From the NCBI GenBank assembly GCA_034770075.1, contig CM068383.1:38397222-38461221 (forward strand): a stretch of DNA of 64,000 bases, written 5' to 3'. Below, piece after piece: positions 11,241 through 21,980 of the stretch; position 1 is the stretch's first letter, and the number at the start of each line of letters is the position of its first letter. Source of the stretch: Aralia elata. Lineage: Eukaryota > Streptophyta > Magnoliopsida > Apiales > Araliaceae. A model generated the notes under the pieces. It did not search any database and had not been told where the DNA came from. It saw only the letters and a program-made list of their open reading frames with translations. Both the position numbers and the translations under genes were made by a program.

Positions 11241-12184
11241 AAAGCGAGACAAGTGAAGTGGGCTGATAAAGAGAAAAGATAATACGAAAAAACTCTCGGC
11301 CTTAAACAAGAGGTCATGGAAGAGAAACCCCTACTGAATGTTGCATCGCAAAGTGCATTTGTCATATGACGTCAATCCTGCTAAGGACGTTGTCGAGAAT
11401 GGAGACAGAATACCTTTGACGAGGGAAGGTAGTTCTTTTGAATTCGACCTTACTCACGTACAATGACCATGAATGCTTGAAGGTGTTCTTACGATTTCCT
11501 AACCCGTTAAATAGAAAATCATCAACTCACGAGGGATCGAAAATAACTTCCAATCTAGTACATTCACGCTTCACAACTTGCTAGATTGTGCGATCAACAG
11601 ATATTCAATTTCATGTGCTTTAACTGCATTTACTCTTTTGTCGAGATTATAACATCTTTGTGTTGAATTAACACTAACGGCCCGAGCCTTCAAGTTTGGC
11701 ATTTGTTAGTCATCTGATATGCAGGATCTTGCAGGGCTGTGGATAACTCAGCACGATCAACATCGCGAGTTCTCGATAGAAATTCTTGGTAGCGACACGC
11801 ACCAAGGCAGGGGCAGTTACGAATCGTGAAATGGAAGGAAGCTGAGGCTGCACAGAACTTCTCGTCATTGGGCCTCTCCCCAATCCTGACTATCACTGCC
11901 TCGACATCCAAATGATCCACGTGCATGAGCATATACAAGGAGGATATAATGCGGGAAAACAGCATATCGACCAGCAGAAATGATCAAAAGGCCAAGGAGC
12001 CAACATAGCTGTCGATCATCACAGAGAGCGAAACAGACTGGCTCAACTCGATGAAATGAAGACGACCAAGAACAGGCAGAATACCAAACCAATGTTGAAG
12101 TCTAGAAACTACACTTCACGACGAGGCGTGATACAATCAAATGTTGGCAAACAACGACGACTGTCGAATCGTATCATTTGACTG
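11241..12184 (+). other. Tat1 internal spacer
   Basis: Between the 175-bp repeats and the next arrays. No conserved motif, terminal repeat or RNA gene recognised. ORFs at 11690-11965 and 11865-12092 on the minus strand have no recognisable domain. Confidence 0.45.
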
Positions 12185-12445
12185 AACAATTAATAACCCC
12201 TGGGAAGGGCTGGTATCCAAACAATCAATGACCCCTGGGAAGGGCTGGTATCCAAGCAATCAATGATCACTGGGAAGGGTTGGTATCCAAACAAGGAGTG
12301 AACCTGGGAAGGCATCCAAGCAAGCCACAACAAAGTGGTGAGCAAACCTGGGAAGGCATCCAAGCAAACCACAACAAGGTGGTGAACAAACCTGGGAAGG
12401 CATCCAAGCAAACCACAACAAGATGGTGAACACCCTGGGAAGGGC
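12185..12445. repeat. Two short tandem-repeat families in Tat1
   Basis: First three units of about 36 bp (ggtatccaaacaatcaatga, ctgggaagggct). Then about four units of 45 bp (aacctgggaaggcatccaag, caacaaggtggtga). Both share cctgggaagg, so one may derive from the other. Confidence 0.85.
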
Positions 12446-12460
12446 TGAGATCCAAACGAT

Positions 12461-13530
12461 CGACCGGTGACGATAACCGGCGATTACGAGATGGGTGACC
12501 GGCGACGAAACCCGGCCCCGACGAGACGATCGACCGGCGACGATAACCGGCGATTACGAGATGGGTGACCGGCGACGAAACCCGGCCCCGACGAGACGAT
12601 CGACCGGTGACGATAACCGGCGATTACGAGATGGATGTCCGGCGACGAAAACTGGCTCCGACAAGATAACCAACCGGCGACGATAACCGGGGGTTACGAG
12701 ATGGGTGACCGGCGACGATACCCGGCCCCGACGAGACAATCGACCGGCAACGATAACCGACGATTACGAGATGGATGTCCGGCGACGAAAACCGGCTCCG
12801 ACAAGATAACCAACTGGCGACGATAACCGGGGGTTACGAGATGGGTGACCGGCGACGATACCCGGCCCCGACGAGACAATCGACCGGCGACGATAACCGG
12901 CGATTACGAGATGGATGACCGGCGACGAAAACCGGCGATGACAAGATAACTAACTGGCGACGATAACCGGGGGTTACGAGATGGGTGACCGGCGACGATA
13001 CCCGGCCCTGACGAGACGATCGACCGACGACGATAACCGGCGATTACGAGATGGATGTCCGGTGACGAAAACCGGCTCCGACAAGATAACCAAACGGCGA
13101 CGATAACCGGGGGTTACGAGATGGGTGACCGGCGACGATACCCGGCCTCGACAAGACAATCGACCGGCGACGATAACCGGCGATTACGAGATGGATGTCC
13201 GGCGACGAAAACCGGCTCCGACAAGATAACCAACCGGCGACGATAACCGGGGGTTACGAGATGGGTGACCGGCGACGATACCCGACCCCGACGAGACAAT
13301 CGACCGGCGACGATAACCGGCGATTACGAGATGGATGTCCGGCAACGAAAACCGGCTCTGACAAGATAACCAACCGGTGACGATACCCGGTGATTACGAG
13401 ATGGGTGACCGGATACGAGACCCGGCACTCACAAGACGATCAACCGGATACGAGACCCGGTGATCATGAGACTGACGACCGGATACGAGACCCGGCACAA
13501 ACGAGACGACCGATTGGAAGACGAAACCCG
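12461..13530. repeat. Hierarchical 35/70/140-bp tandem array in Tat1 3' region
   Basis: Fourteen units of exactly 70 bp run from 12461 to about 13440, starting at 12461, 12531, 12601 and so on with no indel. Each is two diverged ~35-bp halves sharing gaccggcgacgata/aaccgg. From 12601 two 70-bp variants largely alternate (one with atggatgtccgg, one with gggttacgag), making a 140-bp higher-order unit. Degenerate units with ggatacgagacccgg continue to about 13530. The period is not a multiple of three; the ~61-63-residue frames on both strands are not genes. Confidence 0.93.
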
Positions 13531-13713
13531 TCGACTAACAAGGCGGGCGGGGATTGATGCATTGACACCTTTTTGCATGCCTTATATCTTGTGTTGCATC
13601 ATAAGTTGCATGTGCTGCATCATGTATGTATTGTCATTCTTGTGAACTGTCATTCATGCGTCGGGTGTCTATTTCTTTATCATTTTCATTTCATTTAACA
13701 TTTCATAAACATG

Positions 13714-13728
13714 ATAAAGAGGGGCAGC
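13714..13728 (+). other. Tat1 polypurine tract
   Basis: ataaagaggggcagc immediately before the 3' LTR, the expected plus-strand primer site. A similar acaaagaagagcatc precedes the Tat2 LTR. Confidence 0.7.
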
Positions 13729-15799
13729 TGTAGACACCCAAATTTTGCACTTCGTATACTAACCCTGACAGGAGGGCAAATCCGTCAAATGAACCGGCCT
13801 GCGAGAGCAAAAGATGGACAAGTACGAACACTCGACGCCACCGCGACGATTTACAACCGAAACTGACGTGACAACAAGGCTGTCCGATTTGAGCATTCCC
13901 GAATGATGTGGCACGTCTTCCAGTAATTCCCGGACTGCAAAATACGAACATGTCGGCGAAAACCGACGTCACGACACGAGAATTGAGGCGTAACACGAAA
14001 GTCGAGAAAGTCAAGCCAGCCAGCCGCGGATTGATCTGCGGCCAATGAGTGCGCCTTTTGAAAACACGGAACTCGAAACACGGAACTCGAAACCAGGCTG
14101 AGTGGCTGGTGGGCCAGCCAGCCGCAGATTAATCTGCGGCCAAGCCGCAGATCAATCTGCGGCCAAGCCGCAGATCAATCTGCGGCTGCCCTTGGTCAGC
14201 CTATTTCAGCTCAGTTTCTTCATTTCATCCAGGGAGCACCAGCAAGAGAGAGAAGGGGAATCAGGCGAGAAGGAGAAGAAAAACAGCAGCAAATCAACTC
14301 GAAAATAGAGAGAGAAATAGCAAAAATTTGCAACAAAATAGGAGAGAAAAGAGAGAAAAAAGAGAGGATTTATATTTCTTTTGTGAGATTATATCCAAGA
14401 TAATTTCTACTCTATTCATATATTCAAATTTGCACACATCTTGGTGATATTTGCAAGGTGAAAAGACCATTTCTATAGCAATTTTTGTATATCATTTTAT
14501 TAATCTTCTTGTCAATTGGGTTATGTGAAATGTAGTTTTTCTTGTATATTGTTGTGGATCCATGGATTGAGGACTATTAGTGAGGGTTCCAAATGGAACG
14601 AAATTCTTCCTAATGGCCCGATGATATCCATTTGGCAATTTTAGCTTGTTTAATCTTTGTAGTATCCATTGCGTGAGTGTGTATAAATTGTGGATGTGAG
14701 CCTAGGAACGCGACCCCGTGGTCCAAATCCGATGATGGACAATGTTGATGTATGTAATCCTTTATTGTAAGATGTAATCGTCGGGCCTTAAAACGACGCC
14801 AAGGCGAGAATCGGGTTTAAGGCCCCGTAATAATGAAGTATGTGATTGTGGGCGTTGGGGTTATTTGGATGGCTTACATGCCCATGAATAGCCCCAATGC
14901 ATTTTAATGCTTGATTTGATTTACGACCTAAAATTGATTTCAAAGCTAAAAGATTAAGATTTTCGTAAAATCTATCAATTTAGGTTGTTAGCATCACGAG
15001 GCTTAAAATGAGAAGGGCTAACGAATGTCGATTCCTATTTAACGAGAAAGCTAAAAAAAATCGTTTTCAAACATCACAAAAATGGTTTCATAAAATAAGT
15101 GACGTTTTATTAAACCGTTATGCATAGGGTTAAAGAGATTCTAGAAGTTGCCCATCATTTAAGTTACGAAAGCAACGTATAGATCTCGATTCCTATTTTG
15201 ACGAAGGTTTAAAACTCTTGTTTTGCCAAAACGACACCTAAAGAAAAAAACCCATGGCTTTTGATAATTAAAATCAAAACCTTTCTAATAAAGAATCAAG
15301 CTTTCTCGTATAAATCGAAGGACATTCCGAAGCGTTCTCAAATTAAAGCACGACTTTCCCTAAAATCCAAATGACTCTTTCATACAAACTCACCACAACA
15401 TTCACATAAGCACACACACACACACACACACGCGCGCGCATACACACACATTTCATAAATTAAAGGATAGGAAAGCATCAAGATTGCGGTAACCGTGTTT
15501 CACGGAAGTCGGGGGGTGCCTAACACCTTCCCCTCACTTAAGCAAGCCCCCGAACTCTATGAATCTCGGTTCGCAGACCAATTAATTCGGAGTCATATAT
15601 GAGCCATCGATTTATAAAAAACAAAAACTCGGATGAGTTGGTACATCCATTTCAAAATATACCAACTGGCGACTCTGGTTAATTGGCTCATCATAAAAAA
15701 CGATCTTTCAAAACCCCGTCGACATTAATGCCGACCTTTTCCAAAAATCATTTAATCAAAAGGACAAATATCGCATTAGAGGCGAAACCGGCGTCGACA
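13729..15799 (+). repeat. Tat1 3' LTR
   Basis: Nearly identical to 6130-8184 but with two rather than three acacggaactcgaa units, an extra 22-bp palindrome-containing unit, and a longer ca run near 15413-15433. Ends GGCGTCGACA directly before the TSD atttt. Confidence 0.9.
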
Positions 15800-15804
15800 A
15801 TTTT

Positions 15805-15985
15805 CATTGAGGAGCTTAGAAGATAGGTTCAATTGCAAGCTGCATTGTCGAGCTTGGAAGATATTTTCATTGAGAAGCTTAGAAGATAGGTTCAATTGCA
15901 AGCTGCATTGTCGAGCTTGGAAGATATTTTCAGTTGCAAGCTGCATTGTCGAGCTTAGAAGATATTTTTAGTTGCAAGCTGCATT
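15805..15985. repeat. Short tandem repeats in El-A LTR (right part)
   Basis: Continuation of the array interrupted at 6129, again with caagctgcattgtcgagctt. It is cut at 15985 by the solo LTR and resumes at 17787 with a last gcattgtcgagctt unit. Confidence 0.8.
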
Positions 15986-17786
15986 TGTTAGGTTTGTATA
16001 ATGCGAACATGCAATCAAATTACATTAATAAAGCGAAAGCGCGATAAAATCAGATTTTAAAATTTTATACAAACCATCACCATGATCTTTCTTTATGCAC
16101 AATTATTAATTAAACGAAAGAGATGGAGAATAAGAATTATACCCTTATAGAATTCTAGCTTCCTCAGGTACAAGTTCACCTCCAATTCCTTCGCGTTCTC
16201 CTTGAATTCCACCGATTAAATTCCTTCATTTGATCAACGTTAGCCACCCAAGTGTTTGGCCTCTAGAGGTGATCCACCAAAGAATAATACTTGTTCAAGA
16301 AGAGAGGTGTTGGCAAAACCCTAGTTTCTATCTCTATAGAAATTGTAAGTACTCTCTACAATTCTTATGTAAGAATGTGTAACCCTAATCTATGATAAGA
16401 CTTCTCTTATTTATAGATGTAGGAAAACCCTTCCCTAAACTATTTAGGATTAGGGTTTCTATTCTAATTAAACTCCTTTAATTAAATTAAACTCCTAATC
16501 CAATTAGGAATTCATGTGAGAGTACTTCTATTAATTAATTCCCAATCCCTATTAGGAATTAAATAATAGTAATAGTAATAATAATAATAATAAGACTCCT
16601 CTTATTAATTTATATTTAATATTTCTAAAATATTAAATAATAAATATTAAGCTATTTAATTTATTCTATCTCCATAGACTAAATTAAATACACTTAACTT
16701 ATTATTATAATTATGCCATTTACTTCTTAAATAAATATTTTTCTTTTGCGGTGTGACCCTTTAGGTTCTCCATATTAAACTGGTTGTGAATAAATCAATT
16801 AGAACAATTCTAATCTTATTTAAATAAATAAATTAAACTATTTAATTTATTTAAATAAATAATATTTATTCTACAATAAGGGTAAGCCCCCTTAGCGATC
16901 AACGACTTTCTAGATAATATAGATTTCAACATTAATCATAAAAGAACCTTTCAGTGCATAGTTACCGTACAATTCAATCATTCTACCATACAATGTCCCA
17001 ATTAAATATAAGACATGGAATTACTGTCAAGTCTTATTTTATTTAATTATATGTATTTCGATTCTGAAATGCACAACTCTGATTAATGCAAATTAGAAAC
17101 TCTTTTCTAATTTCATTCTGCTTTGGCCAAAGACTTCTGAGTCGTCATTTATCGAATCACATAGGACATTCTCTCCTTTTACTAGAAGTGGTAGATTCTT
17201 TGTTGATCATTCACCTATCTCCATGTACAACTTGTTATACCCAATAATACCCTTTGATATACCCTAAAGGTCTTAAGGGACATGTCAAAGTATAACTCAT
17301 TATACACAAGATACTATGATGATCTCAAGTCCAAGGATCACTTGTACTACTATCACTAGAGGAATTCCTATTGACAGGCGAGTAAAACTCCATTAGGTAT
17401 TCCTTAGCGAGCCACGTTCAGTGAACTTATCCTCTAATAAGCACCTACATACTTGCTTTAGTGTCTCCACACAAATGATTATGAGATCAATCATTCTCTT
17501 CATAAGAGCAAGCAACGTATGTACTAATCTATCCGGATTCACTAATCCCCTTTTTAGTAATCCATCGATTAGGAACAATTTAAGTTTATGAGCTATCTAG
17601 AATTTAGATCTCATTAGCATGATCCCCATCATGATTCTAAAAGCATTGCTCAAAACTATGGGTTTATCACATTTAATATAACAGCACCATGTAGATAATA
17701 TAAAATGCCTTTAATAACCGAATAAGATTACAAAGTATATGCTACATCATATTAAATATGATTGGCTTGTGTGCATACTACTTTCA
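15986..17786. mobile_element. Solo LTR (1.8 kb) inserted in El-A LTR
   Basis: Starts TGTTAGGTTTGTATAATGCG and ends ACTACTTTCA, flanked by the 5-bp duplication gcatt at 15981-15985 and 17787-17791. No internal region, PBS, PPT or coding domain is visible, so it is best read as a solo LTR left by recombination between two LTRs. Orientation and family are unknown. The 61-codon minus frame at 17393-17578 is not supported as a gene. Confidence 0.75.
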
Positions 17787-17906
17787 GCATTGTCGAGCTT
17801 GGTAGATATTTTGAGGGAATATGCCAAGAATATTCTAAGAATATGCTAGGGTGCAAAGTGTAATAAGTCGAGCCCCTAACGTGCAATTAGCGAAACTATG
17901 TTTTCC

Positions 17907-17915
17907 TATAAATAG
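17907..17915 (+). promoter_or_regulatory. TATA box of the El-A LTR
   Basis: tataaatag in the third piece of the LTR, about 1.8 kb before its 3' end, a reasonable place for the U3/R border. Both insertions in this LTR lie upstream, so they separate U3 from this core promoter. Confidence 0.5.
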
Positions 17916-18104
17916 CAAGCTAAGTTCATTCATTCTGTACCATGTTCAAGAGCAATTTAAGAGCAAAAACACTCTATATTTATATTCTGAGAGATATTGT
18001 GAGATAAAACTTACTTTCGAAGTATCGAAGCACTACGCGATTGGAAGTAAAGCTAGCACTTACAAGAGGTATTACTCTAGTGGTTATTATTTTCATTCTT
18101 CTTT

Positions 18105-18440
18105 ATATATTTAGTACAAATATACTTTTATAAGCAGTTATAATACCCAAATTATTTTATGTATATAGTACAAAAGTCCTATTTACAAGCAGTTATAATG
18201 TCCGATTTATTTCTCTTATATATTAGAAAATATACTTTAATAAGCAGTTACTATGTCCTATTTTCTTCAAGTATTTAGTAAAAATATTCATTTTACAAGC
18301 AATTATAATGCTGAAATTATCTCAAATATAATAGCCGAATATTCATTTTATAAGCAGTTATAATGCTGAAATTATTTCATGTATAGTAAAAGAAATCTTA
18401 CTTATAAGCGGTCATAATACCCGAAATAAAACTTAAAAGA
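18105..18440. repeat. About six ~60-bp degenerate tandem repeats in El-A LTR
   Basis: Each unit contains a form of taagcagttataatgc followed by an AT-rich stretch with attatttcatgtatatagta. Units vary by several substitutions and small indels. No coding role. Confidence 0.7.
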
Positions 18441-19689
18441 TATTTTTGGTTACAAGTATGTAACAAAGTCCATTCTATCCTAACTTTGCAAGGCCTAAAA
18501 ATAACAACCTTCATCCTTCATTATTTGCATTAGTTTTCAAGCAATTCAAGAGCAAAAGTACTCTATACATATATTTTGAGAGAAGGAAAGGAAAAGCTTG
18601 GAGGATCAAAGTTCTAGAGATTACACTTCAGGAGATTGAGCGAGGAATGAAAAAAATTAGCGTTAACATATTATCCATATTCAGGTAAGTCTACTTATTT
18701 GTTGAAATGCACTCCGTGCAATAACGTATCTTATTTATGAAGTTTATTGTTATGCAAGTATTGTTTCTTTTGCACCCCGTGCATTAACATGTTTGTTATC
18801 TATTATGTGCAACGTGTTAGTGATTGTTGATTTTTAATTGTAAACCATGTTAGTATCTAAGTTGAACAACTCTCTTGTATGGGAAGCAGTTTAAGATGTG
18901 TTAGGAAACCGATCTAACTATACTGTAGGTACCAATATGGACAATTCAGTGTGGTTGTCGAATAAACGAGGCACATTTATTGAGACATTGGTAGAAGTAT
19001 TGATGAGACGGGGAACTAATTCATTAGTTCACGGGTTAGGAACCACTCAGTTTACTATGTTGATAATCGTTGAAATCTTGTATCAGCTTATTCTGTATAT
19101 ATATCTTGAAAAGTTGATTCTCTTCTCATATATATATGTTAGACTTGTTGGGCATTCTTATACTCATCTTGCAATTATCTTTTAAAAAATTGCAACCAAG
19201 GAAGTATTACCAGAAGTGTCTGGCAATAAAGGAAAGGTTAAAGAACAAGGCATTTTATTATTATCTTCTTCTGTGATGTAAAGTTGTAAAGAACAAGGCA
19301 TTTTCATAGATGTTGAAGTCATTTAACTATGTTAGATTAACATTATTGGCAATGTCTAGAAAGTTCTGTCAAGGAAAGGGGTTAGGTCATTTAATTGCGC
19401 GCCGTTTTAACGGAAAGCCCCCTCTTTCCTGAGAACTGCCTAGTTGCTAATACTGCAAGTCTCGGATAGATAAATGGAGATTTGTTTTTAAGTCTTTTAG
19501 GACTTATTTGTAATAAGAACAAGTAACCTGGGAATGATGTAACAATGAACGAATGATATTGTAACTATTATCACTTTTTCGCATTATACTCTGATTATTA
19601 GAAGTCAAAATTTCTATAACATTATGTAAATGTTGTACACGTGAGCACGAAGTCCGACCAAGCAAGCAGATGGATTTCGGGGTGTCACA

Positions 19690-20641
19690 AAAGTACTGCT
19701 GGTTGAAAGTACCGATACACACATCGAACATCCTTTGGTGAAATCAAAGATAAGAGGAAGTGTTTAACAGCTAGTTTGCTGCAAGTGATGGGTCAAAGTA
19801 GTAGGTGAAGTTGCAGGCTGATGTGACAGGCGAGACAACAGAAAGCTGATACCTAAACTCAAAATGTCCACATCAAATATCTTAGAGTATCTGAAGCATT
19901 AAATACAGCAACGTAAACCTAGCAATGAGAAGAAATTCAGGTAGACTATAAAATGATAAAGAGATTCAAATCTGAATCAACGAACAAAAATCAATGAGCC
20001 AAAACTCTGCCTAAGCTAAAGAACATCCTTTACGATTTGAACATCTGGTTCAAGCTGCTAAGTATTTGAGAAGAGACGCGTAAACACCAACTTAGCAGCA
20101 CCTCTCAGCAACATTCATACAACTGTTCGTTCTGGTCTCAGTGACCACAAAGATTCCAAGTCTGCGGGGCTTGAAGAGGGCAAGAGTGTCATTATTTTTG
20201 TGACTAAATTTTCAAGTCTGCTGGGCTTAAAGAGGTCTTTGTGTCCTTGTCGCAGTGACTAAAATATCCAAGTCTGTTGGGCTTGAAGAGGGCAAGAGTG
20301 TCCTGATCAGAGTGATCGAATTTATAGTGGAATTCCTACTTGTTGAAGTACAAGAGTGGAGTAAGAGTTGTTCAGTCTCCGAACCACTTAAAAATCTCCT
20401 TGTGTCATTTACCTTTCTGTCTTACATTTTATCTGCATTATTATTTGTGATTGATATTCTAAACTAAACTAAGAACTGAAATCTCTAAGTTATCTTTTAG
20501 GGGAAATTTTTTTAAAGATCATATTTTCTGTTGTGCTAAATTAACCTGATTAACAACTATTGGGTAAAACATTAATCAAGTATTTTGAAAACAGATCTAT
20601 TCAACTCCCCCTTCTAGATCTTTAAGTGCCTCTGGGAAACA
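19690..20641 (+). mobile_element. Copia-type 5' LTR (left border uncertain)
   Basis: Directly upstream of a copia PBS and gag. The right end reads cctctgggaaaca. There is a TATA box (tataaaat, 19947). Three ~60-bp repeats near 20140-20320 each contain caagtctg-tgggcttgaagagg. The left TG end is not identified; the LTR may be truncated where El-A ends at 19689. Confidence 0.6.
19947..19954 (+). promoter_or_regulatory. TATA box of the copia LTR
   Basis: tataaaat, about 690 bp before the LTR end, consistent with the U3/R border of a copia LTR. Confidence 0.45.
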
Positions 20642-20643
20642 AG

Positions 20644-20655
20644 TGGTATCAAAGC
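20644..20655 (+). other. Copia primer-binding site (initiator-Met tRNA type)
   Basis: tggtatcaaagc two bases after the LTR end; one change from the common tggtatcagagc. Confidence 0.75.
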
Positions 20656-20695
20656 AGGTTCTCACGAACATAAAGCTTATACTTTGAGTTGATCT

Positions 20696-20903
20696 ATGAC
20701 ACTAAACAAAACCAGTTCTGAGCTTAGTGGAGGAAACAAACCACCTCTTTTAAATAGAAAAAAGTTTACTAACTGGAAAGTACGCATGTAGGCATATATG
20801 GACGCAATTGATAATGATTTATTCAATGCTGTCCTGAATGGACCGTATGTTCCAACCAAGCTAGCTCCAACAACTGATGATCCAAATGTTCGGGGCCTCC
20901 ACC
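20696..20903 (+). pseudogene. Copia gag, N-terminal stub
   Basis: From the ATG at 20696 the frame reads LLNRKKFTNWKVRM, then a TAG (20789-20791), then AYMDAIDNDLFNAVLNGPYV. This is the start of a copia gag (capsid N-terminal region with the FTNWKVRM-type signature). The stop fits a C-to-T change in a Gln codon. After about 20903 the similarity ends abruptly and the antisense PMD sequence begins, so the rest of the element is missing. Confidence 0.7.
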
Positions 20904-21980
20904 AGGCAGTAAAAGCCTTTGAGGTACTAGGACCATCAGACAACAAGAAGCCATCCACGCCCTCTAGGGGAATCTCCGCAATTGGGATGTCAACATGCTA
21001 GGATCTCCGAGGAAAGGGGTGAAAGGGGATATGAATCTTCCCCGAGACACATCTGAAGGCTCGCTCTCCGAGATAGAGCTCCCAACCTCCGTATGATAAC
21101 ATTGGAACCCAGCGAGTGGAAAATGCAAACTCTGGCCCGCTCAAAAAGTCATCCTCAAAACCGACAGACAGATGCTCCGATGCATACGGAACCCAAGTCG
21201 CGTCAACGACAATAATCAACTCCAGCGGAAGACGACAATGTGCAAAGCTACCCGAAACAGGGACCTCCTCTAAAGTAGTATGATGCCATCGGCGACCCCG
21301 ATGATACGTATCCAAGCCCAGAGTGGTGATGGGACAAATATATGGGAGCCTCTCATAGCCTAAAAACCGAAATATCAACAACGATTACATTAGAACAGTG
21401 ACAAAAACCCAAATAGACAGGAAAAACGAAACGAATGAAACAAATCAAAAAGGAACCTACCAGGAGAAATGGAAAGAAGCCGAGCCAAGTATCGGTCTGA
21501 CTCTCCGAATGAAGACGCATACCATGGAGAAAGTATGCCAAGGTGAATGATCCCCAAACGTAATCTCCAATGCGATCAACGTCTCGAAGAGCTCCCACTA
21601 GACTGAAATGGACTGTAGCAGAGTTGTTCACCAGAAAACTACCCCTCACAATGATCAGAAAGAGACGCCATAAAAGACGGTCACGCTCAACAGGGTCGGC
21701 CGGAATGGCTCTGATAAGGCCCCTCGGATGGCCTCAAATACTAAAGCACCGGAATAAACATTGTGGGCCTTGAAGGCCCGATCGCATGGAGAAAAATCCT
21801 AATAGGGCTTGAACAGCAGTCTGTAAAATGTCAACATCGAGGAGAACCCGTTGTCCGGTGAATTCAATGCCCGTGAGGTAGCGCCAATCCAAAGGTGTTA
21901 TCATCACCTCACAGTCCAACAAATGAAGGGACTGACTCTGATGAAACCATCTCTCAGACAGAGTATGAGATAACCCTAGG

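Larger units (their letters stand above)
6130..15799 (+). mobile_element. Tat1: non-autonomous Tat-lineage Ty3/gypsy element
   Basis: A complete 9.67-kb insertion with 2.06-kb LTRs (6130-8184 and 13729-15799), each starting TGTAGACACCC and ending GGCGTCGACA. It is flanked by the 5-bp duplication atttt (6125-6129, 15800-15804). Inside are a PBS, remnants of a second (archaeal-type) RNase H and of the integrase zinc-binding region, three families of tandem repeats, and a PPT. The extra RNase H points to the Tat/Ogre lineage. There is no intact gag, protease, RT or integrase, so it must have moved with proteins supplied elsewhere. By eye the LTRs differ at about 17 positions plus repeat-number changes. 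Confidence 0.88.
5704..19689 (+). mobile_element. El-A 3' LTR, split by Tat1 and by a solo LTR
   Basis: Starts TGTAATACCCTGAATATT and ends GGGGTGTCACA, closely like the termini of the chromovirus LTRs in this window. Removing Tat1 (6130-15799) and the solo LTR (15986-17786), each with one TSD copy, leaves about 2.5 kb in three pieces: 5704-6129, 15800-15985 and 17787-19689. A TATA box lies at 17907. It is preceded by an internal tail and not followed by a PBS, so it is a 3' LTR. A second partial LTR head lies at 5597-5635. Confidence 0.7.

Noticed and set aside
12495..13380. Series of 61-63-codon ORFs on both strands
   Set aside because: By-products of a 70/140-bp tandem array; the period is not divisible by three and the frames repeat every 140 bp.
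12461..13530. CRISPR-like array
   Set aside because: Units are head-to-tail without unique spacers, and the sequence is inside a plant retrotransposon.
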